A stretch of 26,224 nucleotides of DNA from Chthoniobacter flavus (GCA_945903555.1 CAMDOJ010000005.1:1-26224), one strand, 5' to 3'; shown: positions 15,545-22,720, counted from the stretch's first letter. The notes: a model not told the origin generated them from the sequence alone. Numbers and translations: made by a program.

Positions 15545-16006
15545 TTATTCTTTGGTTTCAGCAGTTGTAACTGCAGTTTCGGTTGTTGACTCTGTCGCCG
15601 ACTTAGCTGCAGATTTTACTTTGCGTGATGTAATTGTCTTTTTTTTAGGCTTATCCTCACGACGAACAATTTGAATTTCGTCTGTCAAAATGACACGGAT
15701 GTGACTCGTACGCTTACGAATGGGACCGGCGCTTCCTCGAGCCTTGGGTTGTGAGCGCTTGAGTGTAGGGCCCTCCCCTACAACGGCCTCCTTAACGACA
15801 AGATCAGCGACATTCAAGTTGTTGTTATTTTCAGCGTTGGCTATCGCGCTTTTAAGAGTCTTTGAAACGAGTCCGGCTGCTTTTTTGGGAGTGAACCTAA
15901 GTAGATCAAGCGCGTCGCTAGCAGGCATACCCTGAATAGCACGAGTAACTTCGCGAGCCTTAAAAGCTGAAATTTTAGCAAATCTGTGAATCGATTTTAC
16001 CTGCAT
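15545..16006 (-). CDS. rplV: 50S ribosomal protein L22 with basic C-terminal tail
   Basis: Lines the exit tunnel with its extended beta hairpin. The conserved part (1-115) shows AKISAFKAREVTRAIQGM, LLRFTPKKAAGLVSKTLKSA, NVADLVVKEAVVGEGPTLKR and the hairpin/strand GSAGPIRKRTSHIRVIL. About 38 residues of Lys/Ser/Ala/Thr/Glu follow (from KPKKKTITSRK), absent in E. coli L22. Upstream, the usual neighbour rpsS is separated from it by an unrelated gene; the gap to that gene is 22 bp. Confidence 0.96.
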   Translation of the reverse strand: MQVKSIHRFAKISAFKAREVTRAIQGMPASDALDLLRFTPKKAAGLVSKTLKSAIANAENNNNLNVADLVVKEAVVGEGPTLKRSQPKARGSAGPIRKRTSHIRVILTDEIQIVRREDKPKKKTITSRKVKSAAKSATESTTETAVTTAETKE

Positions 16007-16028
16007 GTTAATATTTTTGTTTACTGTT

Positions 16029-16811
16029 CTATTTAATTAAATCCACTTTAAGGATATCTCCATTTTCCACCGGCATATTCTCTGAAGTTAGATTTTGAAT
16101 CGTAGCACCTGAAATTTTTTCGCGAACATCAATAACATAGGCGGAAGCAATTTTTCTATTGTCACGTAAAACAGAAAATGTCATTCCTAATTTCACGCCA
16201 TTGCTTGCACCAACATTTGCAACTATTAGTTCTGTGTTCTTCTGAATGTCGATGACTTTAGCATCAATTAAGGTTTTTGGAGGATTTGTTTTGCATGGAA
16301 GTGCTGAATTAAGAATATTAAGAGTATTTCTTAGTTCAATTTCCAAACTTAATCGTACCTGTGGGTTAATATCCTTCGATGTCTTAAGCAAAACTTGAAG
16401 AGATTCAGAAAGGGAAGTCATACAATTTAATGCTTTATTAGCATCATTTTTTAACAATCGAACTTCTCTAACGGATTCTAACAATTTAGATTCGAGACTT
16501 TTGGGATCAAGGGAGAGAGAGTTGAGACCTAAAACCTCAATTTTCTCTAACAATGAAATATTTTGCCTCTTTAAAATTTCAGCTTCAATATTCGCTTGGC
16601 TTAAACATTGCGATAGGAACTTGTTTTTTTGATCTGCTAAAACAAGTCTTTCCTGCAATACGCAAGGATCAAGAACATCTTCATGAGAAACAATATGTTT
16701 CTCATGAGAACTACTAGATTCAAAATCTGTCAAAGAGCTTTTTTCTTGAGCGTGCAATTTTTGAATTGCAGTCAAGAAAATGAGCGCTGCCGCCATGGCG
16801 ACAACACCCAT
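16029..16811 (-). CDS. unknown exported coiled-coil protein inserted between rpsS and rplV
   Basis: I do not recognise this 260-residue protein. Residues 1-21 (MGVVAMAAALIFLTAIQKLHA) look like a signal peptide with a possible cleavage after LHA, although the N-region lacks a positive charge. Residues 45-170 are helical with coiled-coil spacing and Cys at 50, 69, 130 and 173. From about 182 a beta-rich domain begins: DAKVIDIQKNTELIVANVGA, GVKLGMTFSVLRD, ASAYVIDVREKISGATI, GDILKVD. That last pattern resembles small barrel domains at the ends of other exported proteins, but I cannot name the family. It starts 4 bp after rpsS and ends 22 bp before rplV, on the operon strand, so it must be co-transcribed with ribosomal genes. 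It is visibly more AT-rich than its neighbours (21 of 60 bases G/C in 16561-16620). A perfect 11-bp inverted repeat lies in its first quarter. Confidence 0.8.
   Translation of the reverse strand: MGVVAMAAALIFLTAIQKLHAQEKSSLTDFESSSSHEKHIVSHEDVLDPCVLQERLVLADQKNKFLSQCLSQANIEAEILKRQNISLLEKIEVLGLNSLSLDPKSLESKLLESVREVRLLKNDANKALNCMTSLSESLQVLLKTSKDINPQVRLSLEIELRNTLNILNSALPCKTNPPKTLIDAKVIDIQKNTELIVANVGASNGVKLGMTFSVLRDNRKIASAYVIDVREKISGATIQNLTSENMPVENGDILKVDLIK
16681..16707. repeat. perfect 11-bp inverted repeat inside the inserted gene
   Basis: TCATGAGAAAC (16681-16691) and GTTTCTCATGA (16697-16707) are exact reverse complements around AATAT. On the mRNA (minus strand) this is an 11-bp hairpin with a 5-base loop, 105-131 bases into the coding frame, giving the peptide pair SHE...SHE. 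No T-run follows, so it is not an intrinsic terminator. It could be a processing or attenuation element, or a protein-binding site. Confidence 0.9.
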
Positions 16812-16815
16812 GTGA

Positions 16816-17094
16816 TTATTTGGTCACTTTTGCGGTGTGAGAACCGTGTTTCTTAAAGATACGCGTCGGTGAAAACTCACCCAACTTATGACCGACCATA
16901 TTTTCAGTTACAAAAACAGGAATAAAAGTCTTCCCATTGTGAACGTTAAATGTGTGACCAACAAAGTCAGGAGTAATGGTACTACGACGTGACCAGGTTT
17001 TAATTGGTTTTTTGGTTCCCGACTCGGTCATACGATCGATTTTGTCGAGAAGCTTCCATTCAACGAAAGGGCCTTTTTTGAGAGAGCGTGCCAT
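16816..17094 (-). CDS. rpsS: 30S ribosomal protein S19
   Basis: 30S head protein, partner of S13. It shows MARSLKKGPFVEWKLLDKI, KTWSRRSTITPDFVGHTFNV, NGKTFIPVFVTENMVGHKLGEFSPTR-type signature (GHKLGEFSPTRIFKKHG) and a normal length (92 aa). It lies 2 bp after rplB. The gene after it is not rplV but the unknown exported protein, 4 bp away. Confidence 0.98.
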   Translation of the reverse strand: MARSLKKGPFVEWKLLDKIDRMTESGTKKPIKTWSRRSTITPDFVGHTFNVHNGKTFIPVFVTENMVGHKLGEFSPTRIFKKHGSHTAKVTK

Positions 17095-17096
17095 GG

Positions 17097-17945
17097 TTAA
17101 TTCTTAGATTTAGACTTGCAACGTTGAACGATAAAGGAATCGCTAGGTTTGTGTTTCCGGCGGGTTTTAAACCCTTTGGCCAACTGACCCCATGGTGACA
17201 TAGGGTGATGACGACCGCCGCCACCTTTACTTTTGCCTTGTCCACCACCCATCGGGTGATCGACTGGGTTCATTACCATACCGCGAACGTGCGGACGAAT
17301 GCCCAACCAGCGGCTACGACCAGCTTTCCCGGATGAAATATTCATGTGGTCTGTATTACCAACCTGCCCAATGGTAGCAAAGCAATCCTCGTTGATGCGA
17401 CGCATTTCGCCGGAGGCTAATTTGACGAGAGCGTAACCTCCTTCGCGGTTGGCTAAAATGGCAACAGAACCTGCACTGCGAACGATCTGACCGCCACGGC
17501 CAGGAATGAGTTCAAGATTGTGGATTGAAGTTCCAAGCGGAATGAATTTTAAAGGAAGCGCATTTCCAACTTTGGGCTCAGATTTTTCACCTGCACAAAC
17601 TGAAGCGCCAACAGCGAGTCCAACAGGAGCCAAGATATAGGCTTTTTCCCCATCAGGATATTGGATCAATGCTATGCGAGCTGAGCGATTCGGGTCATAT
17701 TCAATCGCAGTGACTTGAGCTGCCACATCACGACGAAGGCGCTTAAAGTCAATAATACGGTAGCGGCGCTTGTGTCCACCGCCAATATGCCGCATCGTAA
17801 TACGACCTTGGTTATTGCGGCCACCTGTCCGTTTGATCGCCTCTGTGAGGCTTTTTTCAGGCTTTGACTTCGTGATTTCTGCAAAATCAGGAAGAGCTTT
17901 GAATCTGGCTGACGGGGTCAGCGGTCTAAATGTTTTGATTGCCAT
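17097..17945 (-). CDS. rplB: 50S ribosomal protein L2
   Basis: Conserved 50S protein close to the peptidyl-transferase centre and needed for subunit joining. It shows RTGGRNNQGRITMRHIGGGH, KRRYRIIDFKR, LIPGRGGQIVRSAGS, YALVKLASGEMRRI and the C-terminal signature GRHHPMSPWG with the conserved His of this loop. The full length is 282 aa. It follows rplW by 14 bp; ATG 17945 gives MAIKTFRPLTPSARF, the canonical start. Confidence 0.98.
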   Translation of the reverse strand: MAIKTFRPLTPSARFKALPDFAEITKSKPEKSLTEAIKRTGGRNNQGRITMRHIGGGHKRRYRIIDFKRLRRDVAAQVTAIEYDPNRSARIALIQYPDGEKAYILAPVGLAVGASVCAGEKSEPKVGNALPLKFIPLGTSIHNLELIPGRGGQIVRSAGSVAILANREGGYALVKLASGEMRRINEDCFATIGQVGNTDHMNISSGKAGRSRWLGIRPHVRGMVMNPVDHPMGGGQGKSKGGGGRHHPMSPWGQLAKGFKTRRKHKPSDSFIVQRCKSKSKN

Positions 17946-17959
17946 GTTCTGCTTTCTCT

Positions 17960-18244
17960 TTAGACAAGATTGATTTTGTCACCCTCTTTGAGAGTTACAA
18001 AAGCTTTTTTCCAATGTGGCTTGCGACCGAAGTCGGCGCGGCGTTCACGTTTTTTCTTGCCAGCGTAATTTGCCGTGTTCACGTCCAATACTTTTTTATT
18101 GAAAATGACCTCGACGGCACGCTTGATCTGAAGCTTGTTTGCCGAAGGCGGCACGCGGAAGACATACTTATTGAGCTTTTCGGAAAGAAGGGTCGCTTTT
18201 TCCGTGAGCAGGATTGTTTCGATGTGGTCGTAAACTTGGTTCAT
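17960..18244 (-). CDS. rplW: 50S ribosomal protein L23
   Basis: Exit-tunnel protein that anchors trigger factor and SRP. It shows LLTEKATLLSEKLNKYVFRV, PPSANKLQIKRAVEVIFNKK, VLDVNTANYAGKKKRERR and the C-terminal WKKAFVTLKEGDKINLV. The length is 94 aa. The stop of rplD and the ATG of this gene share one base (TAATG), so translation is likely coupled. Confidence 0.97.
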   Translation of the reverse strand: MNQVYDHIETILLTEKATLLSEKLNKYVFRVPPSANKLQIKRAVEVIFNKKVLDVNTANYAGKKKRERRADFGRKPHWKKAFVTLKEGDKINLV

Positions 18245-18858
18245 TACGCTAGTCTTTCAGATATTTTTTCTAATCCAGCACGGGTGAGGATGATTTTATC
18301 AAATGCGAGCAACTGCTCTGTATTGACATCGGATGCACGGGTAAGTTGAGCGCAGGCCACATTACGGGCTGCCTTGAAGGTGTTATCATCGAACCCCTCG
18401 GAAACTATGAGTGTCTTACGGGCACTAGACACTGTCGAGGTCAAGAGTTTGACAAATTGCTTGGTTTTTGGCTCTGCCACAGAAAATGCTTCGACAAAGA
18501 GAATGTCACCATCGGCAATACGGGCACTCAACGCTTTTCTGAATGCCAGCTTTTTTACAGCTTTGGGTGTGTTTTTTGTGTAATCACGCGGCCTAGGACC
18601 ATGAGCCACGCCACCACCTACCCAAACAGGACTGGAAAAATAACCCGCACGGGCTCGGCCGGTTCCCTTTTGCCGCCAGGGCTTGCGACCAGAAAGACTA
18701 ACTTCTGCTTTTGTCTTGGCGCAAGCCGTGCCGCTGCGACGAGCTGCTTGGATTGCAACAACGACATCGTGGACAGCTTGGTTTCCTTTAGCTTCGTCTG
18801 TGATGAGAACAATTTTAGCTTTTGCAGCTTCAGTTGATGTGAGGACAGTGGCGCTCAT
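18244..18858 (-). CDS. rplD: 50S ribosomal protein L4, first gene of the cluster
   Basis: 50S exit-tunnel protein; in E. coli it also represses the S10 operon by binding the leader. It shows VHDVVVAIQAARRSGTACAKT, the conserved loop SLSGRKPWRQKGTGRARAG, HGPRPRDYTKNTPKAVKKLA and the C-terminal Rossmann-like half. I chose ATG 18858 (204 aa; MSATVLTSTE); a GTG at 18882 adds 8 residues but overlaps a hairpin stem. It is the first gene of the cluster: rplC and rpsJ, which normally precede it, are absent, and 235 bp without genes separates it from a lipoprotein gene on the same strand. Confidence 0.95.
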   Translation of the reverse strand: MSATVLTSTEAAKAKIVLITDEAKGNQAVHDVVVAIQAARRSGTACAKTKAEVSLSGRKPWRQKGTGRARAGYFSSPVWVGGGVAHGPRPRDYTKNTPKAVKKLAFRKALSARIADGDILFVEAFSVAEPKTKQFVKLLTSTVSSARKTLIVSEGFDDNTFKAARNVACAQLTRASDVNTEQLLAFDKIILTRAGLEKISERLA

Positions 18859-18880
18859 ATTAAAGTAATCTGGTATCGAC

Positions 18881-18929
18881 ACAACACACCGCTGCCTCTT
18901 GCAGACTGGTTTTTGAGATGATGTGTTGT
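18881..18929 (-). promoter_or_regulatory. leader hairpin upstream of rplD, candidate L4 control element
   Basis: On the minus strand ACAACACA pairs with TGTGTTGT (8 bp; 18922-18929 with 18881-18888). Nested within it is CTGC, loop AAGAG, GCAG (18892-18904). The structure ends 22 bases before the rplD ATG. Since L4 represses its operon in E. coli by binding the leader, a control role is plausible, but only the pairing is seen. Confidence 0.45.
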
Positions 18930-18972
18930 TGTGATTTCATTTTGTAATTTCTCGCAACCTCGATGCTTTGCT

Positions 18973-18987
18973 GTGATAAAATATCAC
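18973..18987 (-). promoter_or_regulatory. palindrome overlapping a possible extended -10 upstream of rplD
   Basis: GTGATA-AAA-TATCAC is a perfect 6-bp inverted repeat. Read on the minus strand it contains TGATATTTT, an extended -10 pattern (TGN followed by TATTTT). Transcription would then start near 18970, leaving a leader of about 110 bases containing the hairpin. No clear -35 is seen. A further -10-like TATAGT lies upstream near 19040, also without a properly spaced -35. The remaining 18883-19117 shows no gene. Confidence 0.35.
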
Positions 18988-19117
18988 GCCGAAGCGATAC
19001 TGGATCTCATACCGAGGTGTAGCGGGAAGGAGGAAACTATAGATGAGACGCAAAGAGGCAAGCGAAAAATAACAATTTTTTTCATAAGCGTGTGGCCACC
19101 TTGTTTACTTTGGAATT

Positions 19118-19351
19118 TCAGAACCGGAACTTCGGACCAGTTGATGATGATTCCAGTGAAACTCCACTCCTCCCAGAAGGTGCCTGAGGCGCATTGGTGC
19201 TAGATCTAATGGCCGATGGCATTGGAGCGGACTTGACTTCGGATGCCTGCTTAACTCCAGAGATTGGATTTTTTTTATTTGAACATCCGATCAAAAAAAC
19301 AAGAGCCACGATTGAGGCGAAAGCGGAAATTTTGTATGGTGAGATTTTCAT
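19118..19351 (-). CDS. small predicted lipoprotein
   Basis: A 77-residue protein starting MKISPYKISAFASIVALVFLIGC. The basic N-region, hydrophobic stretch and LIGC lipobox (Cys at about 23) indicate lipidation by Lgt and signal peptidase II. The mature part is short, rich in Ser, Pro and Ala, with no recognisable domain. I chose ATG 19351; an upstream ATG at 19384 would place a basic stretch in front and overlap the preceding gene by 8 bp. It is 25 bp downstream of the nucleotidyltransferase gene and may be co-transcribed. Its function is unknown. Confidence 0.6.
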   Translation of the reverse strand: MKISPYKISAFASIVALVFLIGCSNKKNPISGVKQASEVKSAPMPSAIRSSTNAPQAPSGRSGVSLESSSTGPKFRF

Positions 19352-19376
19352 TCTTTTATGATGTTTGCGTGAGAAA

Positions 19377-20345
19377 TTAAGCACGTTCGCCCACTATGCT
19401 GCAACTAGATTGGGCAACTTTGCCGTTGGAGATGACCGCGTTTTTGATTTGGCTTCCGGCTACTACGTTTTCACATGGCCAGACAATGACATTTTCTAAT
19501 CTCGCTCCGCTACCCACGTAGGCCCCTTGTCCTACGACAGTGGATCCAAGGATTTCTGCCGTTGGGTCAATGTAGGCGCCATTCTGGATGGATACCGGCC
19601 ACGTTTGCGGGAGATAGGAAATAGCATGCTTGCGCGAAGCGATAACGGAGTGGACTTCCATATAGGAATCGATATTGCCGATATCAAACCAATCTCCACC
19701 ATTAATCACAACGCCACCGATGCGCGCACCGGTCCGCAGAAGGTCAACGAGGATGGGAATAATTGAAACGATCTCCCCATCTGGAATGTGGTCGAAAACC
19801 TCCGGAGAAATAATACTGATACCGGTAAAAAGGTAGGCTGGTTCTGCGCGCCCGCCGATCAGTCCACGCATGTCGGTGATGAGTCCACTTTGAGAATCCC
19901 ATTGAATCCGACGCTCCCCACCCTTTGCGCGAAGAGCGAATGTGGCGAGGTTTCCCGATCCCATGTGCGCTTCGAACAATGAGTCCAACGGAAAGTCTGC
20001 AAGCACGTCGCCATTGTAGACAATAAATGGCTCCTTACCGAGCATTGGAGCGGCTCTTTTGATTCCGCCGCCGGTCTCAAGAAGGACGGGTTCATGTGAA
20101 AATTGAATTGGATAACCTCGGTAGATCGCTGTCTCGTTTTCCATACCCAATTGGTCGGCATAGGCCTCTGCGCAATGGTGCGTATTTACGACGAACCGAC
20201 GAACCCCTGATGCGATGAGATGATCAAATGCAAAAGAGATGAGCGGTTTATCAAAGATGGGGACTAGGGGCTTCGGGCGTAGATCCGTAAGGGGTCGGAG
20301 TCGCGTTCCCAAACCTGCCCCAAGAACGAATGCCGTGGTGATCAT
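19377..20345 (-). CDS. NDP-sugar pyrophosphorylase (nucleotidyltransferase) with left-handed beta-helix tail
   Basis: The enzyme transfers NMP to a sugar-1-phosphate. It shows the N-terminal signature GAGLGTRLRPLT...PKPLVPIFDKP, RRFVVNTHH, the metal-site YNGDVLADF, and DWFDIGNIDSYMEV near the end of the catalytic fold. After about residue 245 come hexapeptide-type repeats (GAYIDPTAEILGSTVVGQGA, then VGSGARLENVIVW), the family's beta-helix. The sequence fits the mannose-1-phosphate guanylyltransferase or MurNAc-1-P uridylyltransferase-like branch; the sugar cannot be decided. It has 322 aa with ATG at 20345, and 48 bp separates it from the GNAT gene. Confidence 0.88.
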   Translation of the reverse strand: MITTAFVLGAGLGTRLRPLTDLRPKPLVPIFDKPLISFAFDHLIASGVRRFVVNTHHCAEAYADQLGMENETAIYRGYPIQFSHEPVLLETGGGIKRAAPMLGKEPFIVYNGDVLADFPLDSLFEAHMGSGNLATFALRAKGGERRIQWDSQSGLITDMRGLIGGRAEPAYLFTGISIISPEVFDHIPDGEIVSIIPILVDLLRTGARIGGVVINGGDWFDIGNIDSYMEVHSVIASRKHAISYLPQTWPVSIQNGAYIDPTAEILGSTVVGQGAYVGSGARLENVIVWPCENVVAGSQIKNAVISNGKVAQSSCSIVGERA

Positions 20346-20393
20346 TTTACAATAGGGGTGATGCCACTCGCGCAGTGAAGAAGCGCAACAAGA

Positions 20394-20855
20394 TCACTGC
20401 TCATCAACGAAAACATAGCGCATAGGACTCATCGCGCTGTCGGCAAAGCCGTGCTTGAGATAGAATGGTCTTGCCTGCTCGCCCTTATCCGTGAGGAGGG
20501 TAATACGCAGGAATTTTTTCTGCCTAGCAAATTCAAATGCATGATTGAGTAACCGCGATCCGAACCCTTGATTGCGGTGGTCTCGGTGAATGACGAGATC
20601 CTCCAAGACCAGCACGAATCCACCCTCGGCAGTGCTAATTGTGATTAAAAGATTGATCATTCCGACAATCATCCACTCGTTGCGAATAACGAAGATTCTT
20701 CCCCTAGACGGTTGCTCCAAAATCAGGCGCAACCCGCGAAGTTGCTTCTCACGATCCGGAGTGAAGTCCGCCTCATGAGTGAACAAGTCGTGAAGCAACT
20801 CCGTGAGTTCGGAGAGGTCATCCAAAGTAGCGGGCTCGATCCTCAAATCTGACAT
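20394..20855 (-). CDS. GNAT-family N-acetyltransferase
   Basis: It shows the GNAT fold with the acetyl-CoA binding motif A as RDHRNQGFGSRLL (Q/R-x-x-G-x-G/A type), preceded by the strand LVLEDLVIH. FYLKHGFADSAM near the C-terminus is the usual motif B. The length (153 aa) fits a stand-alone acetyltransferase. The substrate cannot be inferred. It sits between mutL and the nucleotidyltransferase, with 96 bp to mutL containing a candidate promoter. Confidence 0.88.
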   Translation of the reverse strand: MSDLRIEPATLDDLSELTELLHDLFTHEADFTPDREKQLRGLRLILEQPSRGRIFVIRNEWMIVGMINLLITISTAEGGFVLVLEDLVIHRDHRNQGFGSRLLNHAFEFARQKKFLRITLLTDKGEQARPFYLKHGFADSAMSPMRYVFVDEQ

Positions 20856-20908
20856 AGATTTATTTTTCTATCTCACATTCACAGAGTGCAAGCAATGCGA
20901 CATCCTTT

Positions 20909-20937
20909 TTTTTAAATAAAATGCTCTTCCTTGTCAG
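20909..20937 (-). promoter_or_regulatory. candidate promoter for the GNAT gene
   Basis: On the minus strand CTGACA (20932-20937, five of six) and TAAAAA (20909-20914, four of six) are 17 bp apart. The gap between the mutL stop and the GNAT start is about 100 bp, so separate transcription is reasonable. Confidence 0.35.
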
Positions 20938-20951
20938 AATCGCGTTTGTTT

Positions 20952-22679
20952 TTATCGGCCGAATTTCCGCTCGAGTTCCGAAAATGACCACTGAATGAGA
21001 GTCGGACGACCTTGCGGACAAGCATACGGCAGCTCGCATTTGAGTAGTTCGCGCACTAAATGCATGGCTCGTGATTCGCCATATTGGAAACCATTGCTGG
21101 ACGCAAACCTAGAAACAGAGCGTATCAGAGCATCCACTACAGGCTGACTGGATCCTACAAGACCTGTGGAACGAAGGGTGAGGCAAACATCAAGAAGCGC
21201 ATCTCGGATATCACTCAAAGCTAAGCAGGCAGGTATAGCTTCTACTTTGAATGAATCCCCCCCGAATGGCTCCAAATGGAATCCAGCCAATTCCAGAGCC
21301 CGAAGATTTTCTGATATCCAAACCGCATCCTTGGGGGTCAAGTCGACAATCGAGGGAAGAAGTAAGTTTTGCGAAGCAGCGTTACCGGAAGCGGCATCCT
21401 TACGAAGATTTTCAAAAAGAATGCGCTCGGAGGCGGCTCTTACATCCAGCAAAACAAGACCATCCTTGCCCTCCAGAATAATCCAGTGCGCTCCCAGTGG
21501 CCCAATGATTCGAAAAGGTTCCTCGGAGGGCTCTGAAATATTTAAATCCGGTACAGGAAACTCCATCTGGGGAGGACTCGCGAATGATCGACTGGGGTGA
21601 TGAGGCACGTCGATGGAGGAAGATTCTGGGAGAGGGATCTCCGCCGCTCGCACTGGACGCTCTGTGGCTGGGGATCGGGTCGAGGAATTAAGATTATCTA
21701 GCATTCTTCTACCGCAAAGATAAACCGCCTGTTTCAGCACATCTGGACGATGCAGTCGAACCTCGCGCTTTGCAGGGTGGACATTGCAATCAAACGCCAG
21801 TGGGTCCATCGATATTCGCAATACACCGAGTGGATGGCGACCTCGAGGGAGAGCATCCCCATAAGCTTCACGGAGCGCACGAAAAACAGCAGGGCATTGG
21901 ACTACCCGACGGTTAAGCACAACAAATTGCTGGTCGCGATCCGGTCTTCCCTCGCCAGGTTTCGACAAATATCCCTCCAGCTTTATCCCGCATTCCTCAG
22001 TAGATTCCAATGCAGTCAACCTTCGCATGAAATCGGCGCCAAAAAGATCCACGAGACGAACTCCGAGATCGGACGTTCCTCCTGCTTTCCAAAGGCAACG
22101 CCCCTCTCGTACTAGTGTCATCGTGACCTCTGGATGGGCAACGGCAAGCGACTGCATTTGGGAGATGACATGGGCAGCTTCAGTTTCCTCACCACGAAGA
22201 AATTTTTTTCGCGCTGGAACATTGAAGAAAAGTGAACTGACTTCAACCTCGGTTCCAGGAGCCACCCCAGAATCCGAAACTGACTCCATCTTGCCGCCAG
22301 CCATTTTGATTTCCGTACCGGTTCCGCCCTCACGGGTGCGAGTGGATAAATTAAATCGGGAAACGCTAGCTATACTCGGTAGCGCCTCACCTCGAAATCC
22401 CATAGTCGAGACCAAAGCCAAATCCTCAGCTGAACGGATTTTACTCGTTGCATGACGCTCCAGACACAGGATGGCATCCTCACGATCCATGCCCGATCCG
22501 TCATCGGTCACTCGGATTAACTGACACCCCCCACGAGCAAATTCCACTGTGATCCGGCGGGCACCGGCATCAATGCTGTTTTCCACTAGTTCTTTGACAA
22601 TCGACGCTGGACGCTCGACCACCTCGCCGGCGGCGACTTGGCTGGCAACCTCATCTGTAAGTAGTCGAATCTTTCCCAT
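20952..22679 (-). CDS. mutL: DNA mismatch repair protein MutL with altered endonuclease motif
   Basis: MutL couples mismatch recognition by MutS to strand incision and removal. The N-terminal GHKL ATPase is complete: VASQVAAGEVVERPASIVKE with catalytic Glu30, DDGSGM, and ATP-lid GFRGEALPSI (94-103). NVHPAKREVR (299-308) ends the transducer. A variable linker (about 330-385) leads to the dimerisation domain. In endonuclease-type MutL this holds DQHA-x2-E-x4-E; here residues 412-423 read DVRAASERILFE, so Asp, Ala and both Glu are kept but Gln-His are lost. CPHGRP is CPQGRP (554-559), and the C-terminal FxR is FGR. Incision activity is thus uncertain. The ATG overlaps the first bases of the divergent Fe-S gene region. 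No mutS is in the window. Confidence 0.95.
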   Translation of the reverse strand: MGKIRLLTDEVASQVAAGEVVERPASIVKELVENSIDAGARRITVEFARGGCQLIRVTDDGSGMDREDAILCLERHATSKIRSAEDLALVSTMGFRGEALPSIASVSRFNLSTRTREGGTGTEIKMAGGKMESVSDSGVAPGTEVEVSSLFFNVPARKKFLRGEETEAAHVISQMQSLAVAHPEVTMTLVREGRCLWKAGGTSDLGVRLVDLFGADFMRRLTALESTEECGIKLEGYLSKPGEGRPDRDQQFVVLNRRVVQCPAVFRALREAYGDALPRGRHPLGVLRISMDPLAFDCNVHPAKREVRLHRPDVLKQAVYLCGRRMLDNLNSSTRSPATERPVRAAEIPLPESSSIDVPHHPSRSFASPPQMEFPVPDLNISEPSEEPFRIIGPLGAHWIILEGKDGLVLLDVRAASERILFENLRKDAASGNAASQNLLLPSIVDLTPKDAVWISENLRALELAGFHLEPFGGDSFKVEAIPACLALSDIRDALLDVCLTLRSTGLVGSSQPVVDALIRSVSRFASSNGFQYGESRAMHLVRELLKCELPYACPQGRPTLIQWSFSELERKFGR

Positions 22680-22684
22680 GCCAT

Positions 22685-22713
22685 TTGACTTTGCACGGAA
22701 TCGTTCTTATGAA
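22685..22713 (+). promoter_or_regulatory. candidate promoter for the Fe-S carrier gene
   Basis: TTGACT (22685-22690, five of six), a 17-bp spacer and TATGAA (22708-22713, four of six). The predicted start of transcription would fall at about 22720, exactly on the GTG start codon, implying a leaderless mRNA. Confidence 0.4.
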
Positions 22714-22720
22714 AAGAACG
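22702..22720. repeat. perfect 7-bp inverted repeat overlapping the promoter between mutL and the Fe-S gene
   Basis: CGTTCTT (22702-22708) and AAGAACG (22714-22720) are exact reverse complements around ATGAA. The repeat covers the candidate -10 and ends on the start codon of the Fe-S gene. It is a fitting operator position for a dimeric repressor (inference). Confidence 0.6.
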
